Positions 1-8,053 of a stretch of DNA of 64,000 bases are shown piece after piece. The position numbers and the translations under genes are program-made. Each line of letters opens with the position of its first letter. The stretch's first letter is position 1. Source of the stretch: Candidatus Coprenecus stercorigallinarum (GTDB lineage: Bacteria; Bacteroidota; Bacteroidia; Bacteroidales; UBA932); NCBI GenBank assembly GCA_018711305.1, contig DVIL01000086.1, forward strand, positions 1-64,000. The letters are read 5' to 3'. The notes below the pieces were generated by a model. It had not been told where the DNA came from. It saw only the letters and a program-made list of their open reading frames with translations, and made no database searches.

Positions 1-22
1 TAAAAAAAAAATTGATTATCCG

Positions 23-30
23 CAAACTTA
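23..30 (-). promoter_or_regulatory. Possible -7 promoter element reading out of the window
   Basis: The minus strand reads TAAGTTTG, a full match to the Bacteroidetes -7 consensus TAnnTTTG. A gene reading leftward beyond the window start would be served. No good -33 TTTG lies 19-21 bases upstream, so this is a weak call. Confidence 0.3.
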
Positions 31-104
31 CCCCCGATAACCCGATAAATTTAAAACCGTCGAAGACAGAAAAGCAAAATTTCTATATTCCGAAACATAT
101 TTCT

Positions 105-281
105 CACGATGCTTTTTAGTTATAACAAATATGCCTGACACTCAGCATGTTGCCAATATAGCTATTTTGAACATGACGCGTTTTGGGACTGAAATGGCCT
201 GTTCTCGCTTCATGTTGAATTCTGACATTTCGTTAATCGCTTTATTTATAATCTATTACAATATAACTAAAAAGCATCGTG
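105..281. repeat. 177-bp palindromic element, copy E1
   Basis: The ends are perfect 20-bp inverted repeats: CACGATGCTTTTTAGTTATA at 105-124 and its complement at 262-281. A second inverted repeat, TTGAACATGA at 167-176 against TCATGTTGAA at 210-219 (one mismatch), is centred on the same point (193) as the element. Three more elements of exactly 177 bp with related ends occur at 26524, 37057 and 38440. The left arm shares ACAAATATG-C/G-CTGA with the copy at 38440. It has no coding capacity, so it is probably a non-autonomous mobile or RAYT-associated element. Confidence 0.85.
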
Positions 282-506
282 GGAATGGAGGCCGGACTGG
301 GAGCTGAATGGGGGCGTATTAGTGACAACTCCTTCGGAAGGAGTGGGTGGATGGAATGAAGAGGTGGGAGGGAATGTCCGGGGACGGGACGTCAGAGAGC
401 ACGGAAGCGGTAGGACTTTCAGGAGGCTGTTGCGTAAAATGGTGTGCTCCATGCGCATTTCATATTCTTGTTACAATTTTGTAATAGTTTTGTAACATAA
501 CAGCCA
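282..506. other. Intergenic, no gene recognised
   Basis: This G-rich stretch separates element E1 from the phosphate transporter promoter. It contains a small perfect hairpin, ACTCCTT-CGG-AAGGAGT, at 328-344. A short minus-strand reading frame here begins inside the repeat and resembles no protein I recognise. Nothing else is supported. Confidence 0.5.
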
Positions 507-514
507 TACTTTTG
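507..514 (+). promoter_or_regulatory. -7 element for the phosphate transporter
   Basis: TACTTTTG matches TAnnTTTG. The nearest upstream TTTG motifs (478-481 and 489-492) are not at the ideal 19-21 spacing. The box overlaps a TTG codon at 512 that would give a longer reading frame, which argues for the ATG at 536 as the true start. Confidence 0.55.
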
Positions 515-535
515 CAACCGAAAATATACACAGTT

Positions 536-2800
536 ATGGAGTTTTTGTACATAGGAATTATCATTTTCCTTTTCTGCCTCGCCATTTCGGACATTATTGT
601 CGGCGTGAGCAACGACGCTGTCAACTTCCTCAACTCAGCGGTAGGTTCCAAGACCGCGAAATTCCGGAACCTCATCATCATCGCATCTATCGGAGTGTTC
701 CTCGGGGCATCCCTGTCCAACGGAATGATGGATATCGCCCGCCACGGTATCTTCCAGCCTCAGTATTTCAGCTTTGCAGAGCTGATAACTATTATGCTGG
801 CGGTAATGGTGACCGACGTGATACTGCTGGACGCATTCAACTCGAGAGGTCTGCCTACATCCACGACGGTATCCCTTGTATTCGAGCTGCTCGGAGGTAC
901 GGTAGCCCTTGCCATGATCAAGAATATCCAGACCGACGGGGCCCTGACATTCGCGCAGATGATCAACACGGACAAGGCTCTCTCCGTGATCCTCGGCATA
1001 TTCCTCTCCATAGCGATAGCATTCATATTCGGTATGATAATCCAGTGGATAGTCCGTACGATATTCACTTTCAACTATAAGCCCCGGATGAAATATCTGG
1101 CCGGAATCTTCGGCGGCATTGCCGTTACGGCCATCGTATATTTCCTTCTGATAAAAGGTCTGAAGGATTCCTCCTTCATGACGGCAGATGCCAATGCATG
1201 GATCAAGGAGCATACGGGAATGCTGGTTCTCTGTCTCTTCGTAGGCAGCAGCATTATCATGCAGATACTGCACTGGTGCAAGGTAAATATCCTGAAAGTC
1301 ATCGTGCTGATGGGTACGCTCTCGCTCGCTATGGCCTTTGCCGGCAATGACCTTGTCAACTTCGTCGGCGTGCCTCTCGCAGGCTTCTCCGCATGGCAGG
1401 ACTATTCTGCGAACGGTATGGGTGTGGGTGCTGACAACTACATGATGGGCAGTCTTCTCGAGCCTGCACATACTCCGATGATATTCCTGATACTCTCCGG
1501 AGCCACCATGGTATTCGCCCTGGCGACATCCAGAAAGGCCCGCAACGTGATCAACACCGAGGTCAACCTCACCAATCAGAACGAGTCCGAGGCTACCTTC
1601 GGAAGTTCCGCTACAGGCCGCCGTCTCGTACAGATAGCCAACTCTTTCGCAACATGGCTGGAGAAGGTCACTCCGCTGAGAGTCCGCAACTGGATCGACA
1701 GCCGCTTCAACAAGGATGAGGCCATTCTCGTGAAAGGTGCTGCCTTTGACCAGATGAGGGCTGCCGTCAACCTGGTGGTATCATCCCTCCTCATTGCCCT
1801 TGGCACCTCCCTCAAACTGCCTCTTTCCACTACCTTCGTGACATTCACAGTGGCCATGGGTACTTCCCTGATGGACCGCGCTTGGGACCGCGAGAGCGCC
1901 GTAGGCAGGGTGACCGGCATGATGTCCGTGATGGGCGGCTGGCTGCTGACTGCAGTGATAGCCTTCGCTGTCTGCTTCGCGATAGCCCTGATAATGCACT
2001 ATGGCAGCTTCATTGCCATGATACTGCTCAGCCTTGTGGCCCTGTTCATAATCATCAGAAGCAATATCCGTTTCAACAAGAAAGCTCACGAGAAGGAGAA
2101 GAACAAGACAGTCTTCGACCAGATGATGTCTTCCAATGATCCTGCCGAGGTATGGGCTCTGCTCAAAGGCCAGATCAAGGAAGGAACGGTAAAGGAACTG
2201 AACTACGTTTCCGATTATTACACCAATTTTATAGACTGTTTTGTCAATGAGAATCTCAAGTGCCTGCGCCGTCAGTTCAGTACGCTCCATACTGAAATCT
2301 CCGACTACAAGGCGGTAAGGCGCAAGGAGATACTTGCACTCAAGCGCACGGATCCTACGGTCTCTGTACAGGCCAGCACGTGGTTCCATCTGGAATCCAA
2401 CAATACTTCCCAGCTTCTGTACAGCCTCAAACGTATTTCCGAACCCTGCAAGGAGCACCTCGAGAACAATTTCAACCCTCTGCCCAGGGAATGCGCTGAG
2501 GAGTTCGCACCTGCCAGCGAGGCATTTCTCGTGCTGCTGAAAAAGGCTACGGACTATGTCGACAAATTCGATTCGGCCGCTACCCCTACCGAACTCACAA
2601 AGGAGATATCCGCGTACAAGAAAGAAGTTGCCGTACTCCGCAAGAATAACCTCGAGCGCTTCAATGCCGAGTCCGACACTTCCAATTTCAACATATACAT
2701 CCTGTATCAGACCATCCTGCAGGAGACCCAGCAGATGGCTGATGACCTTAAACATCTGATCCGTGCCTATACCTACCTTTCGACTGTAAAGGGAAAGTAA
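536..2800 (+). CDS. PiT-family inorganic phosphate transporter with C-terminal PhoU-like domain
   Basis: This inner-membrane symporter should bring inorganic phosphate into the cell. Residues 1 to about 540 are highly hydrophobic and hold the PiT hallmarks: an N-terminal segment with SNDAVNFLNSAVGS and a GLPTSTTVSLVFELLG motif. The family's second conserved half follows, with AGNDLVNFVGVPLAG. The last 200 residues are soluble and helical and resemble PhoU/DUF47-type domains, a fusion that would couple transport to phosphate signalling. At 754 residues it is longer than the usual 400-500. A PhoB/PhoR-like pair follows 36 bases downstream, consistent with a phosphate role. The start is set at ATG 536 because the upstream TTG lies inside the promoter box. 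Confidence 0.9.
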   Translation: MEFLYIGIIIFLFCLAISDIIVGVSNDAVNFLNSAVGSKTAKFRNLIIIASIGVFLGASLSNGMMDIARHGIFQPQYFSFAELITIMLAVMVTDVILLDAFNSRGLPTSTTVSLVFELLGGTVALAMIKNIQTDGALTFAQMINTDKALSVILGIFLSIAIAFIFGMIIQWIVRTIFTFNYKPRMKYLAGIFGGIAVTAIVYFLLIKGLKDSSFMTADANAWIKEHTGMLVLCLFVGSSIIMQILHWCKVNILKVIVLMGTLSLAMAFAGNDLVNFVGVPLAGFSAWQDYSANGMGVGADNYMMGSLLEPAHTPMIFLILSGATMVFALATSRKARNVINTEVNLTNQNESEATFGSSATGRRLVQIANSFATWLEKVTPLRVRNWIDSRFNKDEAILVKGAAFDQMRAAVNLVVSSLLIALGTSLKLPLSTTFVTFTVAMGTSLMDRAWDRESAVGRVTGMMSVMGGWLLTAVIAFAVCFAIALIMHYGSFIAMILLSLVALFIIIRSNIRFNKKAHEKEKNKTVFDQMMSSNDPAEVWALLKGQIKEGTVKELNYVSDYYTNFIDCFVNENLKCLRRQFSTLHTEISDYKAVRRKEILALKRTDPTVSVQASTWFHLESNNTSQLLYSLKRISEPCKEHLENNFNPLPRECAEEFAPASEAFLVLLKKATDYVDKFDSAATPTELTKEISAYKKEVAVLRKNNLERFNAESDTSNFNIYILYQTILQETQQMADDLKHLIRAYTYLSTVKGK

Positions 2801-2825
2801 CCGGCGGCAGATACCGGAATTATAT

Positions 2826-2833
2826 TAAATTTG
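2826..2833 (+). promoter_or_regulatory. -7 element just upstream of the response regulator
   Basis: TAAATTTG matches TAnnTTTG and ends three bases before the ATG at 2837. If used, the transcript would be leaderless or nearly so. No clear -33 element is visible, so read-through from the transporter gene is an alternative. Confidence 0.4.
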
Positions 2834-2836
2834 CGT

Positions 2837-3553
2837 ATGCAAAAAATTCTAATAGTCGATGACGAAGAGTCTATATGTGAGATTCTGCAGTTCAACCTTG
2901 AAATAGAAGGATTCGAGGCAGATGTGGCGTACAGTGCTGAGCAGGCTCTCAAGATGGACGTTAAGAACTATTCCCTCATTCTGCTCGATATAATGATGGG
3001 CGGAATGAGCGGATTCAAGATGGCGCAGATGCTCAAGAAGGATCCGGCCACCGCTTCCATCCCCATTATTTTCTGTACGGCAAAGGATGCGGAAGACAAC
3101 AAGATTGCAGGTCTTACGCTCGGCGCGGACGATTATATATCCAAGCCCTTTTCCGTGAGGGAGGTAGTCGCCCGTGTCAAGAGCGTGCTCAGGAGATGTG
3201 CGCCCCAGCAACCGGTTCAGGCCTCACAGCGGCCGGCGGCTACCCGGACCGAGATGGATGGGGACAGTATCGTGTACAACGGTCTTCGCCTGGACCTTCT
3301 CAAGCATAAGTGCTACATTGACGGCCATGAGATCCAGCTGACGAAAAAAGAGATGGAGATAATGATTCTCTTTCTGCGCAACTCGGGCCGCGTGCTCTCC
3401 CGTGAGGAGATACTGCACAATGTGTGGAGCGATGAGGTGGTAGTCCTTGACAGGACCATAGACGTGAATATCACGCGTCTCCGTAAGAAAATAGGTGCGT
3501 ACGGGAAATTCATCGTGACCCGTCAGGGTTACGGATACGGTTTTGATGTATGA
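2837..3553 (+). CDS. OmpR/PhoB-family response regulator
   Basis: This is a DNA-binding response regulator of 238 residues. The receiver domain (about 1-120) has the acidic pair in ILIVDDEES, the phospho-acceptor Asp in LILLDIMMGG, the Thr in FCTAKD and the Lys in DDYISKPF. A winged-helix OmpR domain (about 135-238) follows, with LTKKEMEIM and the recognition region TIDVNITRLRKKIG. It overlaps the kinase gene by four bases (ATGA). Position directly behind a phosphate transporter suggests a PhoB-like role; this is inference. The longer TTG start at 2831 falls in the -7 box and was not used. Confidence 0.9.
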   Translation: MQKILIVDDEESICEILQFNLEIEGFEADVAYSAEQALKMDVKNYSLILLDIMMGGMSGFKMAQMLKKDPATASIPIIFCTAKDAEDNKIAGLTLGADDYISKPFSVREVVARVKSVLRRCAPQQPVQASQRPAATRTEMDGDSIVYNGLRLDLLKHKCYIDGHEIQLTKKEMEIMILFLRNSGRVLSREEILHNVWSDEVVVLDRTIDVNITRLRKKIGAYGKFIVTRQGYGYGFDV

Positions 3554-4452
3554 TAAGGGATTATTTAAACAGGAGATATATTCTGTCCCGTCTCGAGGAG
3601 TTCGTCTATATGGCCGAGAAGGGCAATCCTCTCGATACGTTTTTCCCTCCTTTCCCCGAGAGCAGGGCAGGTCGTCTGCTCAACCGTCTGGTGAATGTAT
3701 ACCGGCGTGACATGAACGACCGTGATACGCTTACGGCGGCACGTGAACTTGTGGCACGCGAATCTCAGGACAATATACGTCAGAAGAAACAGCTTACCCA
3801 GAATATCAACCACGAGCTCAAAACGCCTGTCAGCAGCATAAACGGATATCTCGAAACTCTTATCAATAATCCGGATCTGCCTCAGGCCCAGCGCGATGCT
3901 TTCCTCCGCAAATGTTATGAGCAGTCGCAGCGTCTCTCCAGCCTCCTTGCAGACCTTTCTACGATAACCCGTATGGACGAGGCAAGTGACAGGATCGAGA
4001 AGGAGGATCTGTCGCTGTCGGAAGTTATAGGCGAGGCTGTTTCGGATATGGAACCCCTTGCAGGCAGATTGGCGATAATCAATAATTTCCCTGCCGGAAG
4101 GGATATTTTCGGCAATCATTCCCTCCTGTATTCCATTTTCCGCAATCTCCTCGAGAATGCTATTTTCTACTCGAAGGGCACAAAAGTGACAGTCAGTCTT
4201 GTAAGCGAGGACGAAAGCGGTTATGAACTCTCTATCGAGGATGACGGGGTAGGTATAGACAGTGTCCATCTGGACAGAATATTCGAACGCTTCTACAGAG
4301 TGGACAAGGGCCGCAGCCGGAAGATCGGCGGTACAGGTCTCGGTCTTTCCATAGTGAAGAATGCGGTCAATCTGCATGGCGGGACCATCAAGGCCGTACC
4401 TGTCAGTCCTTCCGGACTCAGATTCGAATTCTCGCTTGCCAGACGTTCTTAG
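3550..4452 (+). CDS. Sensor histidine kinase (PhoR-like, no membrane segment)
   Basis: This is the partner kinase of the preceding regulator, translationally coupled to it by an ATGA overlap. It has an H-box with the phospho-accepting His in NINHELKTPVSSI, then the N-box NLLENAIFYS, the G1 box DDGVGID and the G2 box GGTGLGLSIV. At 300 residues it lacks the transmembrane and PAS regions of a classical PhoR; the N-terminal 80 residues are polar. It therefore probably senses an internal signal or a partner, perhaps the PhoU-like tail of the transporter. The 3' end overlaps the convergent RNase HII gene by four bases. Confidence 0.88.
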   Translation: MIRDYLNRRYILSRLEEFVYMAEKGNPLDTFFPPFPESRAGRLLNRLVNVYRRDMNDRDTLTAARELVARESQDNIRQKKQLTQNINHELKTPVSSINGYLETLINNPDLPQAQRDAFLRKCYEQSQRLSSLLADLSTITRMDEASDRIEKEDLSLSEVIGEAVSDMEPLAGRLAIINNFPAGRDIFGNHSLLYSIFRNLLENAIFYSKGTKVTVSLVSEDESGYELSIEDDGVGIDSVHLDRIFERFYRVDKGRSRKIGGTGLGLSIVKNAVNLHGGTIKAVPVSPSGLRFEFSLARRS

Positions 4453-5042
4453 AACAGCTCCGGGTCCGGAAGAATCCGGAACGATTTTCTGTGCAGGGGG
4501 GTAAGGCCGTATCTCATCACGGCTTCGCGGTGTGCTTTCGTGGGGTAGCCGCAGTTCTGCTCCCATCCGTACTCAGGCCATTCTGCTGCCGCTTTCCGCA
4601 TAAAGTCATCCCTGAAGGTCTTGGCTAAAATCGATGCGGCGGCTATTGACGCATATCGTCCGTCTCCCTTTACGAAACAGGTGAAGGGAATGTTGCCGTA
4701 TGGTTTGAACCTGTTGCCGTCCACGATAATGTGCCCGGGCTGTATCCCGAGTCCGTCAATGGCTCTGTGCATTGACAGTATCGAGGCATTCAGTATGTTT
4801 ATTTCATCTATTTCTTCAGCAGTAGCGGAGGCTACGGCCCATGCTTTGGCATGCGAGATGATATAGTCCCTGAACCTTTCCCTCCCTGATCTGGAAAGCA
4901 GTTTTGAGTCATTCAGTCCGGGATCCTCGAATTCTTCCGGAAGAATAACCGCTGCAGCGAATACCGGGCCGGCAATGCATCCGCGTCCGGCCTCATCGGT
5001 GCCGGCTTCTATGCAGCCGGCCATATCGTAGGCTTTCAACAT
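4449..5042 (-). CDS. rnhB: Ribonuclease HII
   Basis: This endonuclease cleaves the RNA strand of RNA-DNA hybrids and removes misincorporated ribonucleotides. The catalytic signature GTDEAGRGCIAGPV lies near the N-terminus, followed by NDSKLLS and, later, HIIVDGNRF and SILAKTFRD, all typical of RNase HII. The product is about 197 residues, normal for the family. The ATG at 5042 (MLKAYDMAG) is preferred over an upstream TTG at 5054; a further ATG at 5024 is also possible. It reads away from the XRE regulator gene, which ends only 12 bases upstream on the same strand. Confidence 0.93.
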   Translation of the reverse strand: MLKAYDMAGCIEAGTDEAGRGCIAGPVFAAAVILPEEFEDPGLNDSKLLSRSGRERFRDYIISHAKAWAVASATAEEIDEINILNASILSMHRAIDGLGIQPGHIIVDGNRFKPYGNIPFTCFVKGDGRYASIAAASILAKTFRDDFMRKAAAEWPEYGWEQNCGYPTKAHREAVMRYGLTPLHRKSFRILPDPELF

Positions 5043-5054
5043 GATGCAAAACAA

Positions 5055-5411
5055 CTAATTTTTTTGCAAAAGTTGCTCCTGCAGCCGTATAATTTGCATC
5101 TTGTCCCTGAGGGAAGATTCCAGTTCTGCTATTCTCCTGTCCTTTTCTTCGAGCTGCCTTTTCAGGTCCGATATGATTCTGTCATAGCTGTCTCTGTCTA
5201 TCGGGTCGTATCCGAGGACAAGAGCTTCGTCGGAAATATCCAGGGCAGAGGCTATTTTGGAAAGGTGGTCGCTTATCAGGGAGGTGTCCCCTTTTTCTAT
5301 TTTGTAGTAGGCCGCCTGGGAAATCGCGAGTTTCTCCGCAAGGTCCGCCTGTGAATACTTTCTGGCCCTGCGGTATTCCTCAATACGTTTTTTGATTTCC
5401 CTATCATTCAT
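5055..5411 (-). CDS. XRE-family helix-turn-helix regulator with C-terminal coiled coil
   Basis: This is a small DNA-binding protein of 118 residues. A Cro/C1-type helix-turn-helix fills about residues 5-65 (KYSQADLAEKLAISQAAYYK, then IEKGDTSLI). A heptad-rich, charged coiled coil (about 75-115) probably mediates dimerisation. The start is ATG 5411: a -7 box TACATTTG lies at 5424-5417, so the much longer in-frame extension upstream is non-coding. It is probably co-transcribed with rnhB. Its target is unknown; the divergent 62-aa gene is a candidate. Confidence 0.82.
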   Translation of the reverse strand: MNDREIKKRIEEYRRARKYSQADLAEKLAISQAAYYKIEKGDTSLISDHLSKIASALDISDEALVLGYDPIDRDSYDRIISDLKRQLEEKDRRIAELESSLRDKMQIIRLQEQLLQKN

Positions 5412-5416
5412 ATAAA

Positions 5417-5424
5417 CAAATGTA
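5417..5424 (-). promoter_or_regulatory. -7 element for the XRE regulator
   Basis: The minus strand reads TACATTTG, matching TAnnTTTG, six bases upstream of the chosen ATG at 5411. The -33 region is T-rich but has no clear TTTG. Confidence 0.45.
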
Positions 5425-5521
5425 GGGACACGAAAAGAATTTAAAAATATATAAAAAGTTATAGAAACGTCAAAATAATAACCAATAGTTTTAATTTCCG
5501 TCATTCTGTTGCGGATCTCCG

Positions 5522-5529
5522 TAACTTTG
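5522..5529 (+). promoter_or_regulatory. -7 element for the 62-aa protein gene
   Basis: TAACTTTG matches TAnnTTTG, 18 bases before the ATG at 5548. No clear -33 was found. It supports the small gene being real. Confidence 0.45.
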
Positions 5530-5547
5530 CAGCAGATATTATAACAA

Positions 5548-5736
5548 ATGGAAATTATGTGTAAGAAAAAACGATTGTGCCGTGAATATGGGGAGCGGGA
5601 GGATATCCTGCTGGCGCGGCTGCTTTTTGCCAGAAGACTCATGATGCAGTACGGGGTACCTTACAGCAGTATCTGGTCTCTTGCCGGATTCTCGTCCAGA
5701 AGGCAGATGGAGAAGGCATGGAACAGCCTTTTCTAA
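5548..5736 (+). CDS. Small basic protein with an AraC-like helix pattern
   Basis: This is a 62-residue reading frame with a Bacteroidetes -7 box just upstream and a strong terminator just downstream, so a complete transcription unit is visible. The C-terminal half (VPYSSIWSLAGFSSRRQMEK) resembles the second helix-turn-helix of AraC proteins, with its I..LAGFSS spacing. That resemblance is by eye only. It is transcribed divergently from the XRE regulator. Internal ATG codons would give slightly shorter products. The function is not recognised. Confidence 0.5.
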   Translation: MEIMCKKKRLCREYGEREDILLARLLFARRLMMQYGVPYSSIWSLAGFSSRRQMEKAWNSLF

Positions 5737-5743
5737 ATCAAGG

Positions 5744-5781
5744 AAAAGCCGCACCGGAATGATCCCGATGCGGCTTTTTTT
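5744..5781 (+). terminator. Rho-independent terminator, bidirectional
   Basis: AAAAGCCGCA at 5744-5753 pairs perfectly with TGCGGCTTTT at 5769-5778, and more Ts follow. It closes the 62-aa gene on the plus strand; the A-run on the other side makes it usable for the EF-G2 gene, which ends at 5810 on the minus strand. Confidence 0.85.
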
Positions 5782-5809
5782 CTGTAGAGACCGGGCAGTG
5801 ATGCCGCAG

Positions 5810-7963
5810 TTACTCGTCTTTCTCCTCCTCCTGGTAAGCCTTCAGCAGCTTGTCCTGGACATCTGCAGGTACCTGCTGGTACTCGGCCATCTCCATTGTG
5901 AAGGAGGCGCGGCCGGATGTCAGGGAGCTGAGGGTTGTGGAGTATTTGTAGAGTTCTGCGAGAGGCACACGGGCCTTGAGGACTTCGAAGCCCTTTACGC
6001 TGCTCATGCCCTCGATCATCGCCCTGCGGCCCTGGAGGTCGGACATCACGTCTCCCATGTACTCGCCCGGCACCATAATCTCGATGTTGCAGATAGGCTC
6101 CATGATCTTGGGACCGGCATTGCGGAAGGCCTCCTTGAAGGCGTTGCGGGCAGCCAGCTTGAAGGAGATCTCGTTGGAGTCTACCGGGTGCATCTTGCCG
6201 TCGTACACGTATACGCGGATATCGCGGGCGTAGGAACCGGTCAGAGGACCTTCCTCCATCTTCTCCATGATACCCTTCAGGATGGCGGGCATGAAGCGGG
6301 CGTCAATGGCGCCGCCGACGATACAGTTGTAGAATTCCAGTTTGCCGCCCCAGTCCATGGTGTATTCTTCCTTGGACTTGATGTTGAGTACCATTTCCTT
6401 GCCGTCAACCTTGAAGCGGTTGTTCTGGGGAGCGCCTTCTACGTAAGGTTCGAGGAGAAGGTGGACTTCACCGAACTGGCCTGCACCGCCGGACTGTTTC
6501 TTGTGGCGGTAGTTGGCTGCTGCCACCTTGGTGATGGTCTCACGGTAGGAGATGCGGGGTGCCATGAATTCGATCTCCATCTTGTTGATGTTGTTGATCT
6601 GCCATTTGAGGATGTTGATGTGCTGCTCGCCCTGTCCGCTGAGAATGGTCTGTTTGAGCTCCTTGGCATACTGTACGATGTAGGTGGGATCCTCGGCTGC
6701 GGCCTTGTTGAGGATCTCGCCGAGTTTCTCCTCGTCCTTTTCATCGACAGCCTTGATAGCCGTACGGTACTTGGCCTGAGGATAGATGATGGGTTCGAAG
6801 ACTATTTCCTGACCGGGGGCGCAGAGTGTCTGGTTGGACTTGACTGTCTTGAGTTTTACGGTACAGCCTATGTCTCCGGCGACCATCTCGCTTACCTTTT
6901 CCCTCTTTTTGCCTGCTACGGCGAAGATTTGGGATATGCGCTCCTTGTTGCCGTTTTCGGCATTGACCAGGTCCATTCCCTCAGTGAGCTTGCCGGACAT
7001 CACCTTGAAGTATGCGACATCTCCGAGATGCTGTTCAAGAGCGTTCTTGAAGATGAAAATCGATGTGGGGCCGTCTACGCTGCAGGGTATGCTCTTGCCG
7101 TCCTTGGTGGCTTCCTTGTCCTCTGCGGGTGAGGGGGCCACGTTGATCATGAACTCCATGAGTTTCTTTACTCCGATGTCTTTCTTCGCCGATACGCAGA
7201 AAGTAGGCATGATGGAGCCCTGGAGGAAACCGAGGTTGAGACCTTTTTCTATCTCCTCGCGTGTCAGCTCACCTGCGTCGAAGTATTTCTCCATGAGGGC
7301 CTCGTCGCTCTCGGCGGCCATTTCAGTAAGGGCGGCGAGCACTTCGTCCGCCTGTCCTTTGAGGTCGGCAGGGATGTCATGCTCCTCGCGGGTTCCGTTC
7401 TCGTCCTTGAAAGTGTACATTTTCATGGTGAGGACATCGATGAATCCGTTGAAGCCTGTTCCTACCGCTACGGGGAACTGCACGAGTACGATTTTGCTGC
7501 CGAAGGCCTCTTTGAGGGAATCGATGGTGTTTTCCCAGCTGGCTTTTTCAGCGTCGAGCTGGTTTACTGCCACCACGAGAGGCTTCTTATAGTTTTCGGC
7601 ATATCTGCCGAAGATCTCCGTACCTACCTCCACACCCTGCTGGGCATTGACTACGAGGATACCTGAGTCGCAGACCTTGAACGAGGAGATCACTCCGCCG
7701 ATGAAGTCGTCGGCACCGGGAGTATCCATGATGTTCAGCTTGTTGTCCATGAATTCCGTGTACAGTGGAGTGGAATAGATGGAGCGCTGGTTGATCTGCT
7801 CGATTTCGGTGTTGTCACTGATGGTGTTCTTGGCTTCTACGGTACCTCTGCGGTCGATCACTTTGCCTTCGAACATCATAGCTTCCGACAAGGTGGTTTT
7901 CCCAGATTTAGAGCTTCCCAGAAGCACGACATTTCTGATGTTTCCGGTCTGGTAGGTTTTCAT
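5810..7963 (-). CDS. fusA2: EF-G2-type elongation factor G paralogue with altered GTPase motifs
   Basis: This is a five-domain EF-G homologue of 717 residues. The P-loop is intact (GSSKSGKTT), but the G3 motif is DTPGADD where EF-G has DTPGHVD, so the catalytic histidine is missing. The G4 motif is NQLD instead of NKMD, and switch I does not match the RGITI consensus. These are features of the Bacteroides EF-G2 family, whose B. thetaiotaomicron member was reported to work in translation without GTP hydrolysis and to matter under carbon starvation. Domains III-V look normal, with YRETITK and a GGAGQFGEV loop. It is a single-gene unit with its own promoter. Confidence 0.88.
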   Translation of the reverse strand: MKTYQTGNIRNVVLLGSSKSGKTTLSEAMMFEGKVIDRRGTVEAKNTISDNTEIEQINQRSIYSTPLYTEFMDNKLNIMDTPGADDFIGGVISSFKVCDSGILVVNAQQGVEVGTEIFGRYAENYKKPLVVAVNQLDAEKASWENTIDSLKEAFGSKIVLVQFPVAVGTGFNGFIDVLTMKMYTFKDENGTREEHDIPADLKGQADEVLAALTEMAAESDEALMEKYFDAGELTREEIEKGLNLGFLQGSIMPTFCVSAKKDIGVKKLMEFMINVAPSPAEDKEATKDGKSIPCSVDGPTSIFIFKNALEQHLGDVAYFKVMSGKLTEGMDLVNAENGNKERISQIFAVAGKKREKVSEMVAGDIGCTVKLKTVKSNQTLCAPGQEIVFEPIIYPQAKYRTAIKAVDEKDEEKLGEILNKAAAEDPTYIVQYAKELKQTILSGQGEQHINILKWQINNINKMEIEFMAPRISYRETITKVAAANYRHKKQSGGAGQFGEVHLLLEPYVEGAPQNNRFKVDGKEMVLNIKSKEEYTMDWGGKLEFYNCIVGGAIDARFMPAILKGIMEKMEEGPLTGSYARDIRVYVYDGKMHPVDSNEISFKLAARNAFKEAFRNAGPKIMEPICNIEIMVPGEYMGDVMSDLQGRRAMIEGMSSVKGFEVLKARVPLAELYKYSTTLSSLTSGRASFTMEMAEYQQVPADVQDKLLKAYQEEEKDE

Positions 7964-8010
7964 TTTATCAAAAGAATTAGTATTAGTTAGTAAATTTTGT
8001 CAATATCTCA

Positions 8011-8041
8011 CAAATTTACAGATTCTGTAAGAGAAATGCAA
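8011..8041 (-). promoter_or_regulatory. Promoter of the EF-G2 gene
   Basis: The minus strand has TTG at 8041-8039, a gap of 20 bases, and TAAATTTG at 8018-8011, a full -7 match. The leader to the ATG at 7963 is about 40 bases. No separate regulator site was recognised. Confidence 0.65.
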
Positions 8042-8053
8042 GATTCCCGTAAC

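Noticed and set aside
105..281. 177-bp element as a complete insertion sequence
   Set aside because: It has inverted ends but no coding capacity and no obvious target-site duplication, so it is called a non-autonomous repeat.
512..535. TTG start extending the phosphate transporter by 8 codons
   Set aside because: The codon lies inside the TACTTTTG promoter box; the ATG at 536 is the better start.
635..1471. 278-codon minus-strand reading frame opposite the phosphate transporter
   Set aside because: Shadow of the transporter gene; no promoter and no protein-like pattern.
5681..7132. 483-codon plus-strand reading frame opposite the EF-G2 gene
   Set aside because: It is antisense to a clearly conserved protein and its composition is that of a mirrored codon pattern; no domain is recognisable.
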